Notes: generated by a model from the sequence alone, not told the origin. Shown: positions 1 to 11,176, numbered from the stretch's first letter. The stretch: 64,000 nucleotides of DNA from Pseudorhodobacter turbinis (GCF_005234135.1 NZ_CP039964.1:2410001-2474000); one strand, 5' to 3'. Numbers and translations are program-made.

Positions 1-597
1 GCGCCACGGGGTGCCGTTTTGGCTGTGGCCAAGGGCGATAACTTCTCCCATATCAATCAAGACATCACGGAATCCTTCGGCGCGCAGCAGCTTTGCGATA
101 CGGTCAGCGGCCCAACCTTGGGCAATGCCGTTGAAACTAAGCGCCATGCCATGCGGCAGGGTGATTTCGGTCTTGCTATGGGTGACACGGCCCCAGCCGA
201 CATGTTTCGCCGCGGCCTGCGTGTCGGTGCCCTGCGCCTGCGCCAGCCAAAGCGGCTGAACCGAGGGGTCAAAGGCGCCATTGGTCGCCCTGTGGACTTG
301 GGTCGAAAGCGTCATCAGCCCCGCCAGATCAGGCCCGGGATAAAAGATCTTTCCATCCCGGTTCAACCTGCGCAGCGCGCTGTCTTGGTGCAATGAGGCG
401 GCTTGTTCAATCTGCGCAATCACGCGCTCTACCCCATGCCAGACCAGTGCTGCCCGCGCAGCAGGCACGCCGACCAACCGCAGATGCAGCGCGGCCCCCA
501 AGCCCTTGCCATGCCAGTCCTGCACCTGTGCGCTGGCAAGCGTCGGACTGGCGGCAAAAGCGGCGGAGATTGCAAGGAAGCGGCGACGTTTCATCAT
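1..597 (-). CDS. nirX: NirX/NosX-type FAD:protein FMN transferase (ApbE family), partial
   Basis: Periplasmic flavin transferase that would attach FMN covalently to a threonine of NosR/NirI-like proteins. The frame is open from ATG 597 to the window edge (199 codons), so the C-terminus is missing. Seen: a Tat-type start (KRRRFLA, then a hydrophobic stretch and ASA cleavage site near residue 23), the ApbE motifs GAFDPSV, NGIAQGWAADR and LIDMGEVIALG. The start overlaps the nnrS stop as ATGA, so it is the third gene of a nirI-nnrS-nirX operon. Paracoccus denitrificans has a nirX next to nirI, which is why I use that symbol; sequence alone cannot separate NirX from NosX. Confidence 0.85.
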   Translation of the reverse strand, partial: MMKRRRFLAISAAFAASPTLASAQVQDWHGKGLGAALHLRLVGVPAARAALVWHGVERVIAQIEQAASLHQDSALRRLNRDGKIFYPGPDLAGLMTLSTQVHRATNGAFDPSVQPLWLAQAQGTDTQAAAKHVGWGRVTHSKTEITLPHGMALSFNGIAQGWAADRIAKLLRAEGFRDVLIDMGEVIALGHSQNGTPWR

Positions 598-1799
598 TGC
601 GTGGCCTTTTCTGTGCGGTTGGCGCGTGGGCCCCAGATCGGCCCCCAAAGGCAGGCAGCAAACAATGCAAAGGCGATGATCCACAGCGCCCCCGCCGTCA
701 GCACCGCCGGATAGTAAAGCGCGGGCAGCACCGAGCCTATGATGCGCGCCAATACCGCCAGTGGGATCAGCGCATAGCCAACGGCCACCCCGCGCGGCGC
801 AACCAACGCCCGCCCGCTATGACCCAATATCGCGCGGGACATCACGGCATAAGTCATGGTGCCAACGCCGCCGATGCCCAAGATATGAAGGGCGGCCACC
901 TCGGTCCCGATCCCGATATCGGCAAGCCCGAGCGCCAAAAACCCTGCCGCATTTAGCGCGTATCCAAGGTGCAGCACCCATAATATCGGCTGCTTCCACG
1001 TCCAAAGACCACGCCACAGTGCCACGCGCGCCAATCCGGCAATACCGGCGGCAATCGCGGTGGCCCCCATGATCCCATCAGGCAGGCCCAAAAGATAACC
1101 CGCAGGCTGGGTCAAGGCCGCCGCGATCGCAAAAGCTGCCAAGGGCGCGGGGTTATGTGGCAGCCCGTGCTCGCGGCCCGCGCGGACCATCGCGTTGCGG
1201 GTAAAGCCCGGTGTGACCCGCCCGCCAAGCACCATGATCATGGCGCAAAGCGTCACCAGCCCCATCCTCAAGCCTGCCCAAACACCATCTTGCAGCAGCT
1301 CGCCCCATTCCAGATGGACCATCAAATTGGCCGCCCAGTAAAGCGAGAGGATCACCATAAAGACCATCTGTTGTGGCTTGGGCTTGTGCAGCAGTTGCAC
1401 CAAAACCTTCAACATCAAGACAGGCACAAAAGCCAGATCGGCCACGGCCACCACTACGGGCGGCAAAACGCTGGAATACCAAAGCGCCAACCGCCCCAGC
1501 AGCCAAAGCCCCGCAACCACGGCGATAAACACATGTGGCGCGGCCTTGGCCCCGGTCCAGTTCGGCACCGCCGTCAGGAAAAACCCGCCAACAGCGGCCG
1601 CACCAAAGCCAAAGATCATCTCATGCGCGTGCCACAGGTGCGGGGCGGGGCGCGGGGGCAAATCAACCATCCCGCCCATCGCCTGAATGACCAGCCAGCC
1701 TTCCCAGACTGCAATGGACAGTACGGCAAACAGGGCCGCCGCCAGAAAAAAGACCCTGTAACCATCGCTAAAGAAACGTTTGAGGGTGGGCATCGTCAT
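594..1799 (-). CDS. nnrS: NnrS family heme-copper membrane protein
   Basis: NnrS is a polytopic inner-membrane protein made under denitrifying or nitrosative conditions; family work links it to protection from NO-derived stress and describes heme and copper binding. The 401-residue product is almost entirely hydrophobic with roughly twelve membrane segments. It carries the family signature near residue 50-65 (HAHEMIFGFGAAAVGGF), followed by LTAVPNWTG, plus a late HILGIGGVGTMTYAVMSRA stretch. The start codon overlaps the nirI stop by ATGA, and its own stop overlaps nirX, so the three genes are probably translated from one message. Its place between nirI and nirX differs from the Paracoccus order, where nirX and nirI are adjacent. 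Confidence 0.9.
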   Translation of the reverse strand: MTMPTLKRFFSDGYRVFFLAAALFAVLSIAVWEGWLVIQAMGGMVDLPPRPAPHLWHAHEMIFGFGAAAVGGFFLTAVPNWTGAKAAPHVFIAVVAGLWLLGRLALWYSSVLPPVVVAVADLAFVPVLMLKVLVQLLHKPKPQQMVFMVILSLYWAANLMVHLEWGELLQDGVWAGLRMGLVTLCAMIMVLGGRVTPGFTRNAMVRAGREHGLPHNPAPLAAFAIAAALTQPAGYLLGLPDGIMGATAIAAGIAGLARVALWRGLWTWKQPILWVLHLGYALNAAGFLALGLADIGIGTEVAALHILGIGGVGTMTYAVMSRAILGHSGRALVAPRGVAVGYALIPLAVLARIIGSVLPALYYPAVLTAGALWIIAFALFAACLWGPIWGPRANRTEKATQ

Positions 1800-3808
1800 A
1801 CTCCTTCAGTCGTGCGGGCGCGGCGTTTCAGGACGGGACATTGCTTTGGGTCCGTCATGATCACCTGACAGCGCAGGCACAAGACACATTCATTGGGGTT
1901 GATACGGCCCAAAGGGTCTATCGCACCTACGGTACATTTGGTTTCGCACAGCCTGCATTCGCGCCCGCATTGGGGGCGGCGGCGCAGCCAGTCAAAGATC
2001 TTCAACTTGGCGGGGATCGCCAACCCTGCGCCAAGCGGGCAAAGGTAGCGGCAAAAGAAACGCTCGATGAACAGCCCTGCGCCGAGCAACAGCAGCACGA
2101 ACAGAACGAAGGGCCATGCGCGGATGAACCGCATGGAGATGGCGGTTTTAAACGGCTCCACCTCGGCCAGCAGTATTGCGTCATGCATGGAATAAAAAGA
2201 CATGGCAAGGATCACGACGAAAAGCGTGTATTTGATCACCCAAAGCCGCTCATGCAGCCCCTGCGGCACCGCGATTTGCCGAATACCAAAGCGCTGGGCT
2301 GCAGCATTCGTCAGCTCTTGAAGCGCGCCGAACGGGCACAGCCAGCCGCAATAAACCCCGCGCCCCCAAAACAGCAACCCAAGCGCGGTAAACCCCCACA
2401 GGAGGAAGATCACCGGATCGGTCAAAAAGGTCTCCCAGCGAAATCCGGTGAGCAGGGAATGCAAAAACGCCACGACCTGCACCACCGAAAGCTGTCCGTT
2501 CAAGCCCATCCCCAGCACCAGAAATGTCGTCAGCAAAAACCCCAGCCGCAACCGCCGCCACAGTTTTGGGCGACGGGTGATGGCATCTTGCGCAAACAAA
2601 ATCAGCGTCAGGCAGGTTAGCATGGCCACCACAATTGCCGCTTCGACCCGCTTTTTCATCCAGATGTCATGCCACAATGGCGCGGTTTCCGGCTCGGCTA
2701 AGCGAAACGCACCGGGCAGGGTGTAGGGCAGGGTGATCGTCATCTGGATGTCGGCACCGGTGGTGGGGCGGGTCGCTGTTACCTCAACCGTAAAGGGGGC
2801 GGTGGGGTCGATCGTGGGGGGCAGGGCAAAGAGGCTGATCTCTTTCATCGCGGGGGCATCTTTGGGCATCAGCCGCGTGATCATGGTGTAGCTGTCTGCC
2901 CCGGGCTGCCAACGGGTGCCCCCTTGTTCGATGGTCAGCCGGTCAAACACCCCGCTGCGCTTCCATGCGGTGCCGCGGTGCGATTGCAGCCCCGAAGAGG
3001 CAACCATAAGCGCCGCTTGCCCTGCGCCAAGCCCGCCGACCACGCTGGTAAACTGTTGCTGGCCCAAAAGGTTCTGGCCCGCTGTCGGGGTGTCGATGAT
3101 CGCCGCATAAAGCCGCAAGAAATCACCATCACCGGGCTCTACCGGTACTTTGGCCCCCGTAAGGGCGGCGGCGGCGGCGGTCATGCTCACTTGCGTCTGG
3201 GTCACGGCACCCATCTGTTGCAGGCCCGCCCAACCCAGCGGGGCAAAGCTGATCCGGTCAACGCCCGCGCTGCGGATCAAGCCACGCGCTATCGCCAAGG
3301 TGCGCGCCGTGCGCAAAATGCCGTCGCGGATCACGCCTGTTGATACGGTGGCGCGGCTGATCACATCGGGGGCGTTGGGGGCAATGCTCTCGGGCGCGGT
3401 CAGATCCAGCCCCGCAAAGCCCGAGACATAGCGCGCGATATCCTCGTCCGAGATCCCCAGCGTCAGCACCGGCTCATTATGGCGTATCAACTGCGCGCCG
3501 GTGATGACCGCTGCGGGCGAAAGCGCCACCAGCACCTCCAAGGGTTGCCCTGAATAGCCGACAGATCCGGCCACCTCCCAGCTAGAGGCGATATGCCCGG
3601 CAATCGTACCACCTTGATAAACCGTCCAGCCCGGCACGCCGTTTTCTATGCGTTGTAAGGTGGCGGGGCCTTCTATGGCCAAAAGCACCTCGGCCATCGC
3701 AGCGGTGGGGGCAGTGTCTTCCGGCTGTTGCGCCAAAGCGGGGGGCCCATGGGCAAACCCAAGCGTCAGGCACAGCAGGTAAACGAAAAGTCGGGGCAAA
3801 ATTTGCAT
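1796..3808 (-). CDS. nirI: NirI, NosR-like membrane flavo-iron-sulfur protein
   Basis: Homologue of NosR, needed in Paracoccus for nirS expression or maturation. The 670-residue product has a signal peptide ending ALA-QQ near residue 27 and a periplasmic FMN-binding-like domain with an ISRATVS stretch resembling the flavinylation motif. Membrane segments follow, with two CxxxCP motifs (CGWLCPFGAL, CRYLCPLGAG), then two C-terminal 4Fe-4S clusters (CRLCETKC and CVLCLRC...CP). I chose ATG 3808 because it gives a clean signal peptide. The frame stays open to a TTG at 3880, but that codon lies inside the NNR box. No good Shine-Dalgarno is visible close to 3808. NirX, encoded downstream, is the likely FMN donor. 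Confidence 0.88.
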   Translation of the reverse strand: MQILPRLFVYLLCLTLGFAHGPPALAQQPEDTAPTAAMAEVLLAIEGPATLQRIENGVPGWTVYQGGTIAGHIASSWEVAGSVGYSGQPLEVLVALSPAAVITGAQLIRHNEPVLTLGISDEDIARYVSGFAGLDLTAPESIAPNAPDVISRATVSTGVIRDGILRTARTLAIARGLIRSAGVDRISFAPLGWAGLQQMGAVTQTQVSMTAAAAALTGAKVPVEPGDGDFLRLYAAIIDTPTAGQNLLGQQQFTSVVGGLGAGQAALMVASSGLQSHRGTAWKRSGVFDRLTIEQGGTRWQPGADSYTMITRLMPKDAPAMKEISLFALPPTIDPTAPFTVEVTATRPTTGADIQMTITLPYTLPGAFRLAEPETAPLWHDIWMKKRVEAAIVVAMLTCLTLILFAQDAITRRPKLWRRLRLGFLLTTFLVLGMGLNGQLSVVQVVAFLHSLLTGFRWETFLTDPVIFLLWGFTALGLLFWGRGVYCGWLCPFGALQELTNAAAQRFGIRQIAVPQGLHERLWVIKYTLFVVILAMSFYSMHDAILLAEVEPFKTAISMRFIRAWPFVLFVLLLLGAGLFIERFFCRYLCPLGAGLAIPAKLKIFDWLRRRPQCGRECRLCETKCTVGAIDPLGRINPNECVLCLRCQVIMTDPKQCPVLKRRARTTEGV

Positions 3809-3866
3809 GTTTTGAAGGCCAATCTGCAGATCTCCCTCTTTATGTTCCGCCTTGATCCGTCCGGCC

Positions 3867-5710
<1,844 letters not shown>

Positions 5711-5783
5711 TCCAAAACAACTGCTTGGCCGGGGTATTCCCGGCCATTCCTCCCAACATCGCCAGCCACTTAGGAAGCCAGTT

Positions 5784-6587
5784 ATGAAAGACGCCTCTCC
5801 CACGCAAAGCCACGGTCAGGTCTTTTTGATCGGGGCAGGTCCGGGTGATCCAGAGCTTTTGACCGTCAAGGCGCTGCGCCTGATCCGGTCGGCTGATGTG
5901 GTGGTGTTTGATCGTCTGGTCAGCCCCGAGATAATGGCGCTGATCCCGCAGGGGACGAAATTGATCGACGTCGGGAAAATGCCCAAATGTCACAAGATGG
6001 CGCAGGGCGATATCAATGCGCTTTTGGTCAGCCTTGCGCGGCAGGGCCAAACCGTAGCGCGGCTTAAGGGCGGTGATCCCCTGATTTTCGGGCGCGGATC
6101 GGAAGAGGCCGAGGAGCTTTATGCAGCAGGCGTGGCCGTTGAATATGTGCCCGGTATCACGGCGGCGCAGGGGGCTGCCAGCTCTACCGGTGTGCCGTTG
6201 ACCCATCGCGGGCTGGCGACTGGCGTGCGCTATGTCACCGGCCACCGTGCCAAGGATGCGCTGCTTGATCTGGATTGGGCCTCGCTCGCCTCAGCGGAAA
6301 CCACGCTGGTGGTCTATATGGGCGCGTCGAATATTGCCGAAATATCAATGCGTTTGCAGGCCGAGGGCATGGCACCCGATATACCCGTCATGGCCATCGC
6401 TTCCGCCACCACCCCGCGCGAAGAACGTGTGATCGGAACGCTTGCGGATATCGCCGGTCAGGTTGAGGCGATGATGCTGGAGGCCCCTGTGCTGTTCATT
6501 ATCGGGCAGGTCGTATCGCTGTACGATGGCATTGCGATTGCCCGCGCCATGGCCTGCGAAGGGCCAGGGATGGCGGCCTATGCGTAG
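5784..6587 (+). CDS. nirE: Uroporphyrinogen-III C-methyltransferase (NirE)
   Basis: SAM-dependent enzyme that methylates uroporphyrinogen III at C2 and C7 to precorrin-2, the entry step to siroheme and heme d1. The 267 residues form a standalone SUMT without the CysG dehydrogenase/chelatase part. Seen motifs are GAGPGDPELLT near the N-terminus, GGDPLIFGRGSEE near residue 95, YVPGITAAQGAAS and the late GQVV strand. ATG 5784 follows AGGAAG. Its end overlaps nirC by eight bases. The position after nirS points to heme d1 supply rather than assimilatory siroheme. Confidence 0.94.
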   Translation: MKDASPTQSHGQVFLIGAGPGDPELLTVKALRLIRSADVVVFDRLVSPEIMALIPQGTKLIDVGKMPKCHKMAQGDINALLVSLARQGQTVARLKGGDPLIFGRGSEEAEELYAAGVAVEYVPGITAAQGAASSTGVPLTHRGLATGVRYVTGHRAKDALLDLDWASLASAETTLVVYMGASNIAEISMRLQAEGMAPDIPVMAIASATTPREERVIGTLADIAGQVEAMMLEAPVLFIIGQVVSLYDGIAIARAMACEGPGMAAYA

Positions 6588-6876
6588 CCTTGCGGCCCTG
6601 TTTTGCCTTGCCCTGCCGTTGCACGCCGAGGTGCCCGCCGAGCGCGCGCAGGTGCTGGAACACATGGTCATTCAAGATTGCGGGTCGTGTCACGGGCTAA
6701 CAATGAAGGGCGGCCTCGGCAGTCCCTTGACCCCCGACGCGCTGGACCATGCCGAAGCCGAAGGGCTTGCCCTGATTATTCTCGATGGCGTTCCGGGAAC
6801 GGCAATGCCGCCATGGCGCCCGCTTTTGACCGAAGCAGAGGCGATGTGGATCGCAAATTACCTTAAAAAGGACTAG
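6580..6876 (+). CDS. nirC: NirC, small periplasmic c-type cytochrome
   Basis: Monoheme cytochrome c of about 98 residues. Starting at ATG 6580 gives a short signal peptide (MRSLAALFCLALPLHA) and a single CGSCH heme site (C34, C37, H38); the later TAMPPWRP supplies the likely methionine ligand. A longer in-frame start at 6526 would add hydrophilic residues before the signal and is rejected. NirC proteins act as electron donors to NirS or in d1 maturation; the context favours either. The start lies inside the last codons of nirE, indicating translational coupling. Confidence 0.9.
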   Translation: MRSLAALFCLALPLHAEVPAERAQVLEHMVIQDCGSCHGLTMKGGLGSPLTPDALDHAEAEGLALIILDGVPGTAMPPWRPLLTEAEAMWIANYLKKD

Positions 6877-6880
6877 CCCA

Positions 6881-8023
6881 ATGAAAACCGTCGCCTTTAT
6901 TATGTTTTTGCTGGCCTCGCCGCTTATGGCCGATGATATCCGGTCCACCGGCGATCTGGGGCTGGTGATCGAACGTGCAAGCGGCAGCCTTGTGGTCATC
7001 GACCGTTCCGAGCGCACCGCGATTGGCCGGGTTGAAGGCTTGGGCGATCTGTCCCACGCCAGCATGACCTATTCGCCGGATGAACGTTTCGCCTATATCT
7101 TTGCCCGCGATGGCGGCCTGTCCAAGGTCGATATCCTGACGCAAACGCTTGTGGCGCGCACAGTGCAGGCGGGCAATTCCATTGGCGGGGCGATTTCCGA
7201 TGATGGCCGCCTGATTGCCGTGTCCAATTATGAACCCGGCGGGGTCAAGGTGTTTGACGCCGATACGCTTGATCTGGTTGCCGATATTCCGGCCGCGGGC
7301 AAGACCATCGGCCTGGTCGATGTGCCCGGCCGCCGTTTTGCCTGGGCGGTCTGGGACACCGGGGAGGTATTCTTGGGTGATTTTTCGGGCCCGGAACCGG
7401 ACATCAAAATGATCGGCAACGCGGGCAAGAACCCCTATGACGCGGTGCTGACCGATGATGCGCATACCTATCTTGTGGGGTTGTTTGGGGAAAAGGGCGT
7501 GGCTGCCTTTGACCTGTGGGAGGATGCGCCAAAACCCACGCGGTTCCTGCAAGATTACGGCAAAACATCCGAGGATCTGCCGGTTTACAAGATGCCCCAT
7601 CTGCAAGGCTGGGCCTTTAGTTCCGGCCAGTTCGCGCTGCCCGCCGTGGGTCAGCATGAGGTGCTTTGGGTCAACCGCGACACGCTAACGGAAAACGCCC
7701 GCACAGCGGTGCATGGACAGCCGGTGTTTATCATCGCGCAACCCGCCAGCCCCTATGTCTGGGTCAATTTCGCCACCCCTTTGAATGACACGGTGCAGGT
7801 GGTCGACAGCCGTTCGCATCAGGTGGTCGCCACCCTGACCCCCGGCAAAGCCGTGTTGCATATGGAATTCGCGCCGCGCGGGGCCGAGGTCTGGATCTCC
7901 AGCCGCGATGACAACCGTGTGCTGATCTATGACACGAAATCCCGCGAGAAACTGGCCGAGATTGAGGCTGCATCCCCCTCGGGCATCTTCTTCACCGCCC
8001 GCGCACATCAGCCTGGCCTGTGA
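6881..8023 (+). CDS. nirF: NirF, heme d1 biosynthesis protein
   Basis: Periplasmic propeller protein related to the d1 domain of NirS and needed for a late step of heme d1 synthesis. The 380 residues start with a cleavable signal peptide (MKTVAFIMFLLASPLMA); there is no lipobox cysteine, unlike the lipoprotein form described in Pseudomonas. Repeated blades with NirS-like phrases are visible (GGAISDDGRLIAVSNY, AVWDTGEVFLG, VWVNFATPLNDTVQVVD, DDNRVLIYDT). AAGGA precedes ATG 6881. The stop overlaps the GTG start of nirDL as GTGA. Confidence 0.93.
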   Translation: MKTVAFIMFLLASPLMADDIRSTGDLGLVIERASGSLVVIDRSERTAIGRVEGLGDLSHASMTYSPDERFAYIFARDGGLSKVDILTQTLVARTVQAGNSIGGAISDDGRLIAVSNYEPGGVKVFDADTLDLVADIPAAGKTIGLVDVPGRRFAWAVWDTGEVFLGDFSGPEPDIKMIGNAGKNPYDAVLTDDAHTYLVGLFGEKGVAAFDLWEDAPKPTRFLQDYGKTSEDLPVYKMPHLQGWAFSSGQFALPAVGQHEVLWVNRDTLTENARTAVHGQPVFIIAQPASPYVWVNFATPLNDTVQVVDSRSHQVVATLTPGKAVLHMEFAPRGAEVWISSRDDNRVLIYDTKSREKLAEIEAASPSGIFFTARAHQPGL

Positions 8024-9003
8024 AGATGGAGCATTTTGACCAGATCGACACGCGCCTTCTGGATGAGTTCCAGCGTGACTTGCCGTTGGTATCGCGGCCC
8101 TTTGCCGTAATGGCGCAGGCCTTGGGGCTGGAGGAGGCCTGTGTGTTGGACCGTCTGACCCGCCTCAAAGGGCAGGGCGCGCTGACGCGGGTGGGGGCGA
8201 CGATCCGGCCCAATACGGTTGGCCAATCGACGCTGGCCGCCCTTGCCGTACCCGAGGAGCGGCTGGAGGAGGTGGCCGCGATTGTCGGCGCAGAACCCGG
8301 CGTCAACCACTCCTATCTGCGCGAGGCGGAGTGGAACCTCTGGTTCGTCGCCACCGCCCCCGATGCTGACATGCTGCGCGCATCACTGGCGCGGATCGAG
8401 GCGCGCACAGGGCTAACGGTGCTGGATTTGCGGTTGGTCAAGCCTTTCAACATTGATCTTGGCTTCCGGCTAACTGCCCAAGCCCGCCCGATGGCCGCCC
8501 CGCGTGCGGCTGATCCGTCCGCATTGCGGCCTGAAGATCGCCCGCTGCTTCACGCGCTGTCGCAAGGGCTTGATATCGTGGCCCGCCCCTTTGCCACATT
8601 GGCCGATCGTCTGGGCTGGACCGAGGCGCAGGTTCTGGCCCGTATTGATGCCTTGCTCAAGGCGGGGCTGGTGTCGCGGCTGGGGGTGATTGTGCGGCAC
8701 CGCACCTTGGGCTGGACGTCAAACGCGATGGTGGTTTGGGATGTGCCGGAAAGCGAAATCGCTGCGGTGGGGCCGAAACTGGCAGCCTTGCCAGGGGTGA
8801 CGCTGTGCTATCAGCGCAGGTCAGTGCCGGACGTCTGGCCCTATCAGCTTTACTGTATGATCCATGGCAAAAGCCGCGATCAGGCGCTGGCTGTGCTGGC
8901 AACTGCGCGTGCCTTGCCCGCCCTTTCCCACGTGCCGCACCGCGTTTTGTTTTCGACCCGTTGCTTCAAACAATCAGGCGCCCAAATAGCGGAGGTGGTG
9001 TGA
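8020..9003 (+). CDS. nirD: NirDL, fused siroheme decarboxylase subunits
   Basis: NirD, NirL, NirG and NirH together decarboxylate siroheme to 12,18-didecarboxysiroheme. This 327-residue protein holds two Lrp/AsnC-like units in tandem, as in Paracoccus, where NirD and NirL are one polypeptide. Unit 1 (about 5-150) has FQRDLPLVSRPF then VGATIRPNTVG and NHSYLREAEWNLWFV. Unit 2 (about 170-327) has LSQGLDIVARPF, LGVIVRHRTLGW, CYQRRSVPDVWPYQLYCMIHG. The start is GTG 8020, overlapping nirF; an in-frame ATG at 8026 is the alternative. Its stop overlaps nirG as TGATG. Confidence 0.92.
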   Translation: MKMEHFDQIDTRLLDEFQRDLPLVSRPFAVMAQALGLEEACVLDRLTRLKGQGALTRVGATIRPNTVGQSTLAALAVPEERLEEVAAIVGAEPGVNHSYLREAEWNLWFVATAPDADMLRASLARIEARTGLTVLDLRLVKPFNIDLGFRLTAQARPMAAPRAADPSALRPEDRPLLHALSQGLDIVARPFATLADRLGWTEAQVLARIDALLKAGLVSRLGVIVRHRTLGWTSNAMVVWDVPESEIAAVGPKLAALPGVTLCYQRRSVPDVWPYQLYCMIHGKSRDQALAVLATARALPALSHVPHRVLFSTRCFKQSGAQIAEVV

Positions 9004-9476
9004 TGCGCAGGGAACCCTTGCCGAAAGATGCCTTGGATGATGGCGATCGTGCGTTGATCAACACCCTGCAAGACGGCTTTCCGATTAGTGCCGCCCCCTT
9101 TGCCGAAGTGGGCAGTACATTGGGGCTGAGTGAAGATGACGTGATCGCCCGCCTTGCGCGCTTGCGTGAAATCGGGGCCATCACCCGCTTTGGCCCGTTT
9201 CTGGATGCCGCTGCGATGGGCGGCGCGTTTTGCCTGTGCGCAATGGCCGTCCCCGAGGACCGATTTGAAGAGGTCGTGACTTTGGTCAATGCCCATATCG
9301 AGGTGGCGCATAATTATGAACGCAAGCACGCATTAAATATGTGGTTCGTGATGGCCTGCGAGCGGCCCGAACAGATCGCGGACATCGGCGCGCAGATCGA
9401 AGGGGAGACCGGCCTCAAGGTTCATCTTTTCCCCAAATTGGAAGAGTTTTTCATCGGCTTCAAGGTTCAGGCATGA
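9003..9476 (+). CDS. nirG: NirG, siroheme decarboxylase subunit
   Basis: The 157-residue Lrp/AsnC-like protein matches the first half of NirDL: INTLQDGFPISAAPFAEVGSTLG in the helix-turn-helix part, then AHNYERKHALNMWFV, the NHSYLREAEWNLWFV counterpart. The start ATG 9003 overlaps the nirDL stop (TGATG) and has GGAGGTG a few bases upstream. Longer in-frame starts run through nirDL and are not credible. It probably pairs with NirH in the heteromeric siroheme decarboxylase. Confidence 0.9.
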   Translation: MRREPLPKDALDDGDRALINTLQDGFPISAAPFAEVGSTLGLSEDDVIARLARLREIGAITRFGPFLDAAAMGGAFCLCAMAVPEDRFEEVVTLVNAHIEVAHNYERKHALNMWFVMACERPEQIADIGAQIEGETGLKVHLFPKLEEFFIGFKVQA

Positions 9477-9958
9477 GTATCGACAGCATCGACCGCAAAA
9501 TCATTTCCGCTACCGCAAGCGGGCTGCCGTTGACCGCGCATCCCTACCGCGAGGTGGGCATATGGCTGAACCTGACCGAAGATGATGTGATGGCGCGTTT
9601 TGTCAGGCTGCAAGACGAAGGCATCATCCGCCGGATCGCCCTTGCGCCAAACCATTATGCCTTGGGCATGGTCGCGAATGGGATGAGCGTTTGGGACGTG
9701 CCCGATGATCGCGCCTCGCTGCTTGGGCCGCAAATCGGGGCTTTGCATTTCGTGTCCCATTGCTATTTGCGCCCGCGCAGCTTGCCTCAGTGGCCCTATA
9801 ACCTCTTTGCGATGATCCACGGTGAAACCCGACAAGAGGTCGAGGTTTTGCGCAACAAGATCGCGGGTATTCTTGGCCCCGACTGCCGCGCCAGCGATAT
9901 TCTTTATTCAACCCGCATCCTCAAAAAGACCGGGATGCGCCTGACAGAAAGGGCTTAA
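9473..9958 (+). CDS. nirH: NirH, siroheme decarboxylase subunit
   Basis: The 161-residue paralogue matches the second half of NirDL: helix-turn-helix part SGLPLTAHPYREVGIWLNL, then RIALAPNHYALG and CYLRPRSLPQWPYNLFAMIHG, the counterpart of CYQRRSVPDVWPYQLYCMIHG. ATG 9473 overlaps the nirG stop as ATGA. So the set is present as DL fusion plus separate G and H, two pairs of L/H-like and D/G-like domains. Confidence 0.9.
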   Translation: MSIDSIDRKIISATASGLPLTAHPYREVGIWLNLTEDDVMARFVRLQDEGIIRRIALAPNHYALGMVANGMSVWDVPDDRASLLGPQIGALHFVSHCYLRPRSLPQWPYNLFAMIHGETRQEVEVLRNKIAGILGPDCRASDILYSTRILKKTGMRLTERA

Positions 9959-9961
9959 CGC

Positions 9962-11176
9962 ATGTTCCGCCTAAGCCAGTATATGCATGAACTTATCACC
10001 CCGACCGCCCCGCGCCGCCGTGCGCGTGCGGGCAACGTCAAGCCGGTGGTGATCTGGAACCTGACCCGCACCTGCAACCTCAAATGCCGCCACTGCTATA
10101 CCACATCCGCCGATGTACCCTTTCCCGGCGAGTTGAGCCATGAGCAGGCGATCGGCGTATTGGATGATCTGCACAGCTTTGGCATTCCTGCGTTGATCTT
10201 GTCGGGGGGCGAACCTTTGTCGCGCTTTGATTTCTTTGCGCTGGCGGAACATGCGAAATCGCTGGGGTTTCGGCATCTGTCGCTGTCGACTAATGGCACC
10301 CGAATTGCGGAAAATATCGACCGTATCGATGCGCTTGGCTTTGACTATGTCGGGATCTCGCTGGATGGGATCGGTCAGGTCAACGACTGGTTTCGCGGGG
10401 TGGAGGGCGCGTTTGATGAGGCATTGGCTGGTGTGCGGGCCTGCAAGGCGCGCGGCGTCAAGGTTGGCTTGCGCTTCACGCTGACCAAGGACAACGCCGA
10501 AACCTTGCCCGCGATGATTGACCTTTGCCGTGCTGAAGGGGTGGATAAATTCTACCTTTCGCATCTGGTTTATGCCGGGCGTGGCGACAAACACCGAGGT
10601 GAGGATACCGTCCACGACCACACCCGCGCCGCGATGGACCTTTTGATGGACCGCGCATGGGAGGCGGTGCAGGCGGGCGATGCGTTCGAGGTGGTGACGG
10701 GCAATAATGACGCCGATGCGGTCTATTTCCTGCAATGGGCCGAGGCACGCTTTGCGCCCGAACAGATCGCCCATCTGCGCACACATCTTGAGGCATGGGG
10801 TGGCAATTCATCCGGTCTTGGCGTGGGCAATATCGACCCGCAAGGCAAGGTGCACCCCGATACCTATTGGTCCGATTACACCGTGGGCAGCGTCAAAGAG
10901 ACACCGTTCAGCGAACTTTGGACGGGGGATGACCATATGCTAGCCACCCTGCGCCAACGTCCGCGCCCGCTGAAGGGCCGCTGTGGTGACTGTGCGTTCA
11001 AGGCGGTTTGCGGCGGCAACACCCGTATTCGCGCGCTGCAGGTGACGGGCGATCCTTGGGCCGAAGATCCGGCCTGCTACCTGACCAACGCCGAGATCGG
11101 CATTGAGGATGCCAGCCGCCTGACCGTCACCCCATTTCGAGGGAAAAGCCATGATCCGGCCCACCGTTTTAACTAG
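9962..11176 (+). CDS. nirJ: NirJ, radical SAM enzyme of heme d1 synthesis
   Basis: Cytoplasmic radical SAM enzyme that removes the propionates of didecarboxysiroheme and installs the precursor of the d1 oxo groups. The radical SAM cluster motif is C38-x3-C42-x2-C45 (CNLKCRHC), followed by SGGEPLSR, which contacts SAM. The C-terminal region carries [12 protein letters not shown], ligands of an auxiliary SPASM-like cluster. At 404 residues it is a typical length. AGAAAGGG precedes ATG 9962, three bases after nirH. The last 26 bases overlap nirN. Confidence 0.95.
   Translation: MFRLSQYMHELITPTAPRRRARAGNVKPVVIWNLTRTCNLKCRHCYTTSADVPFPGELSHEQAIGVLDDLHSFGIPALILSGGEPLSRFDFFALAEHAKSLGFRHLSLSTNGTRIAENIDRIDALGFDYVGISLDGIGQVNDWFRGVEGAFDEALAGVRACKARGVKVGLRFTLTKDNAETLPAMIDLCRAEGVDKFYLSHLVYAGRGDKHRGEDTVHDHTRAAMDLLMDRAWEAVQAGDAFEVVTGNNDADAVYFLQWAEARFAPEQIAHLRTHLEAWGGNSSGLGVGNIDPQGKVHPDTYWSDYTVGSVKETPFSELWTGDDHMLATLRQRPRPLKGRCGDCAFKAVCGGNTRIRALQVTGDPWAEDPACYLTNAEIGIEDASRLTVTPFRGKSHDPAHRFN

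Noticed and set aside
6526..6579. Earlier nirC start
   Set aside because: It would place 18 hydrophilic residues before the signal peptide and lies wholly inside nirE; ATG 6580 gives a normal secreted cytochrome.
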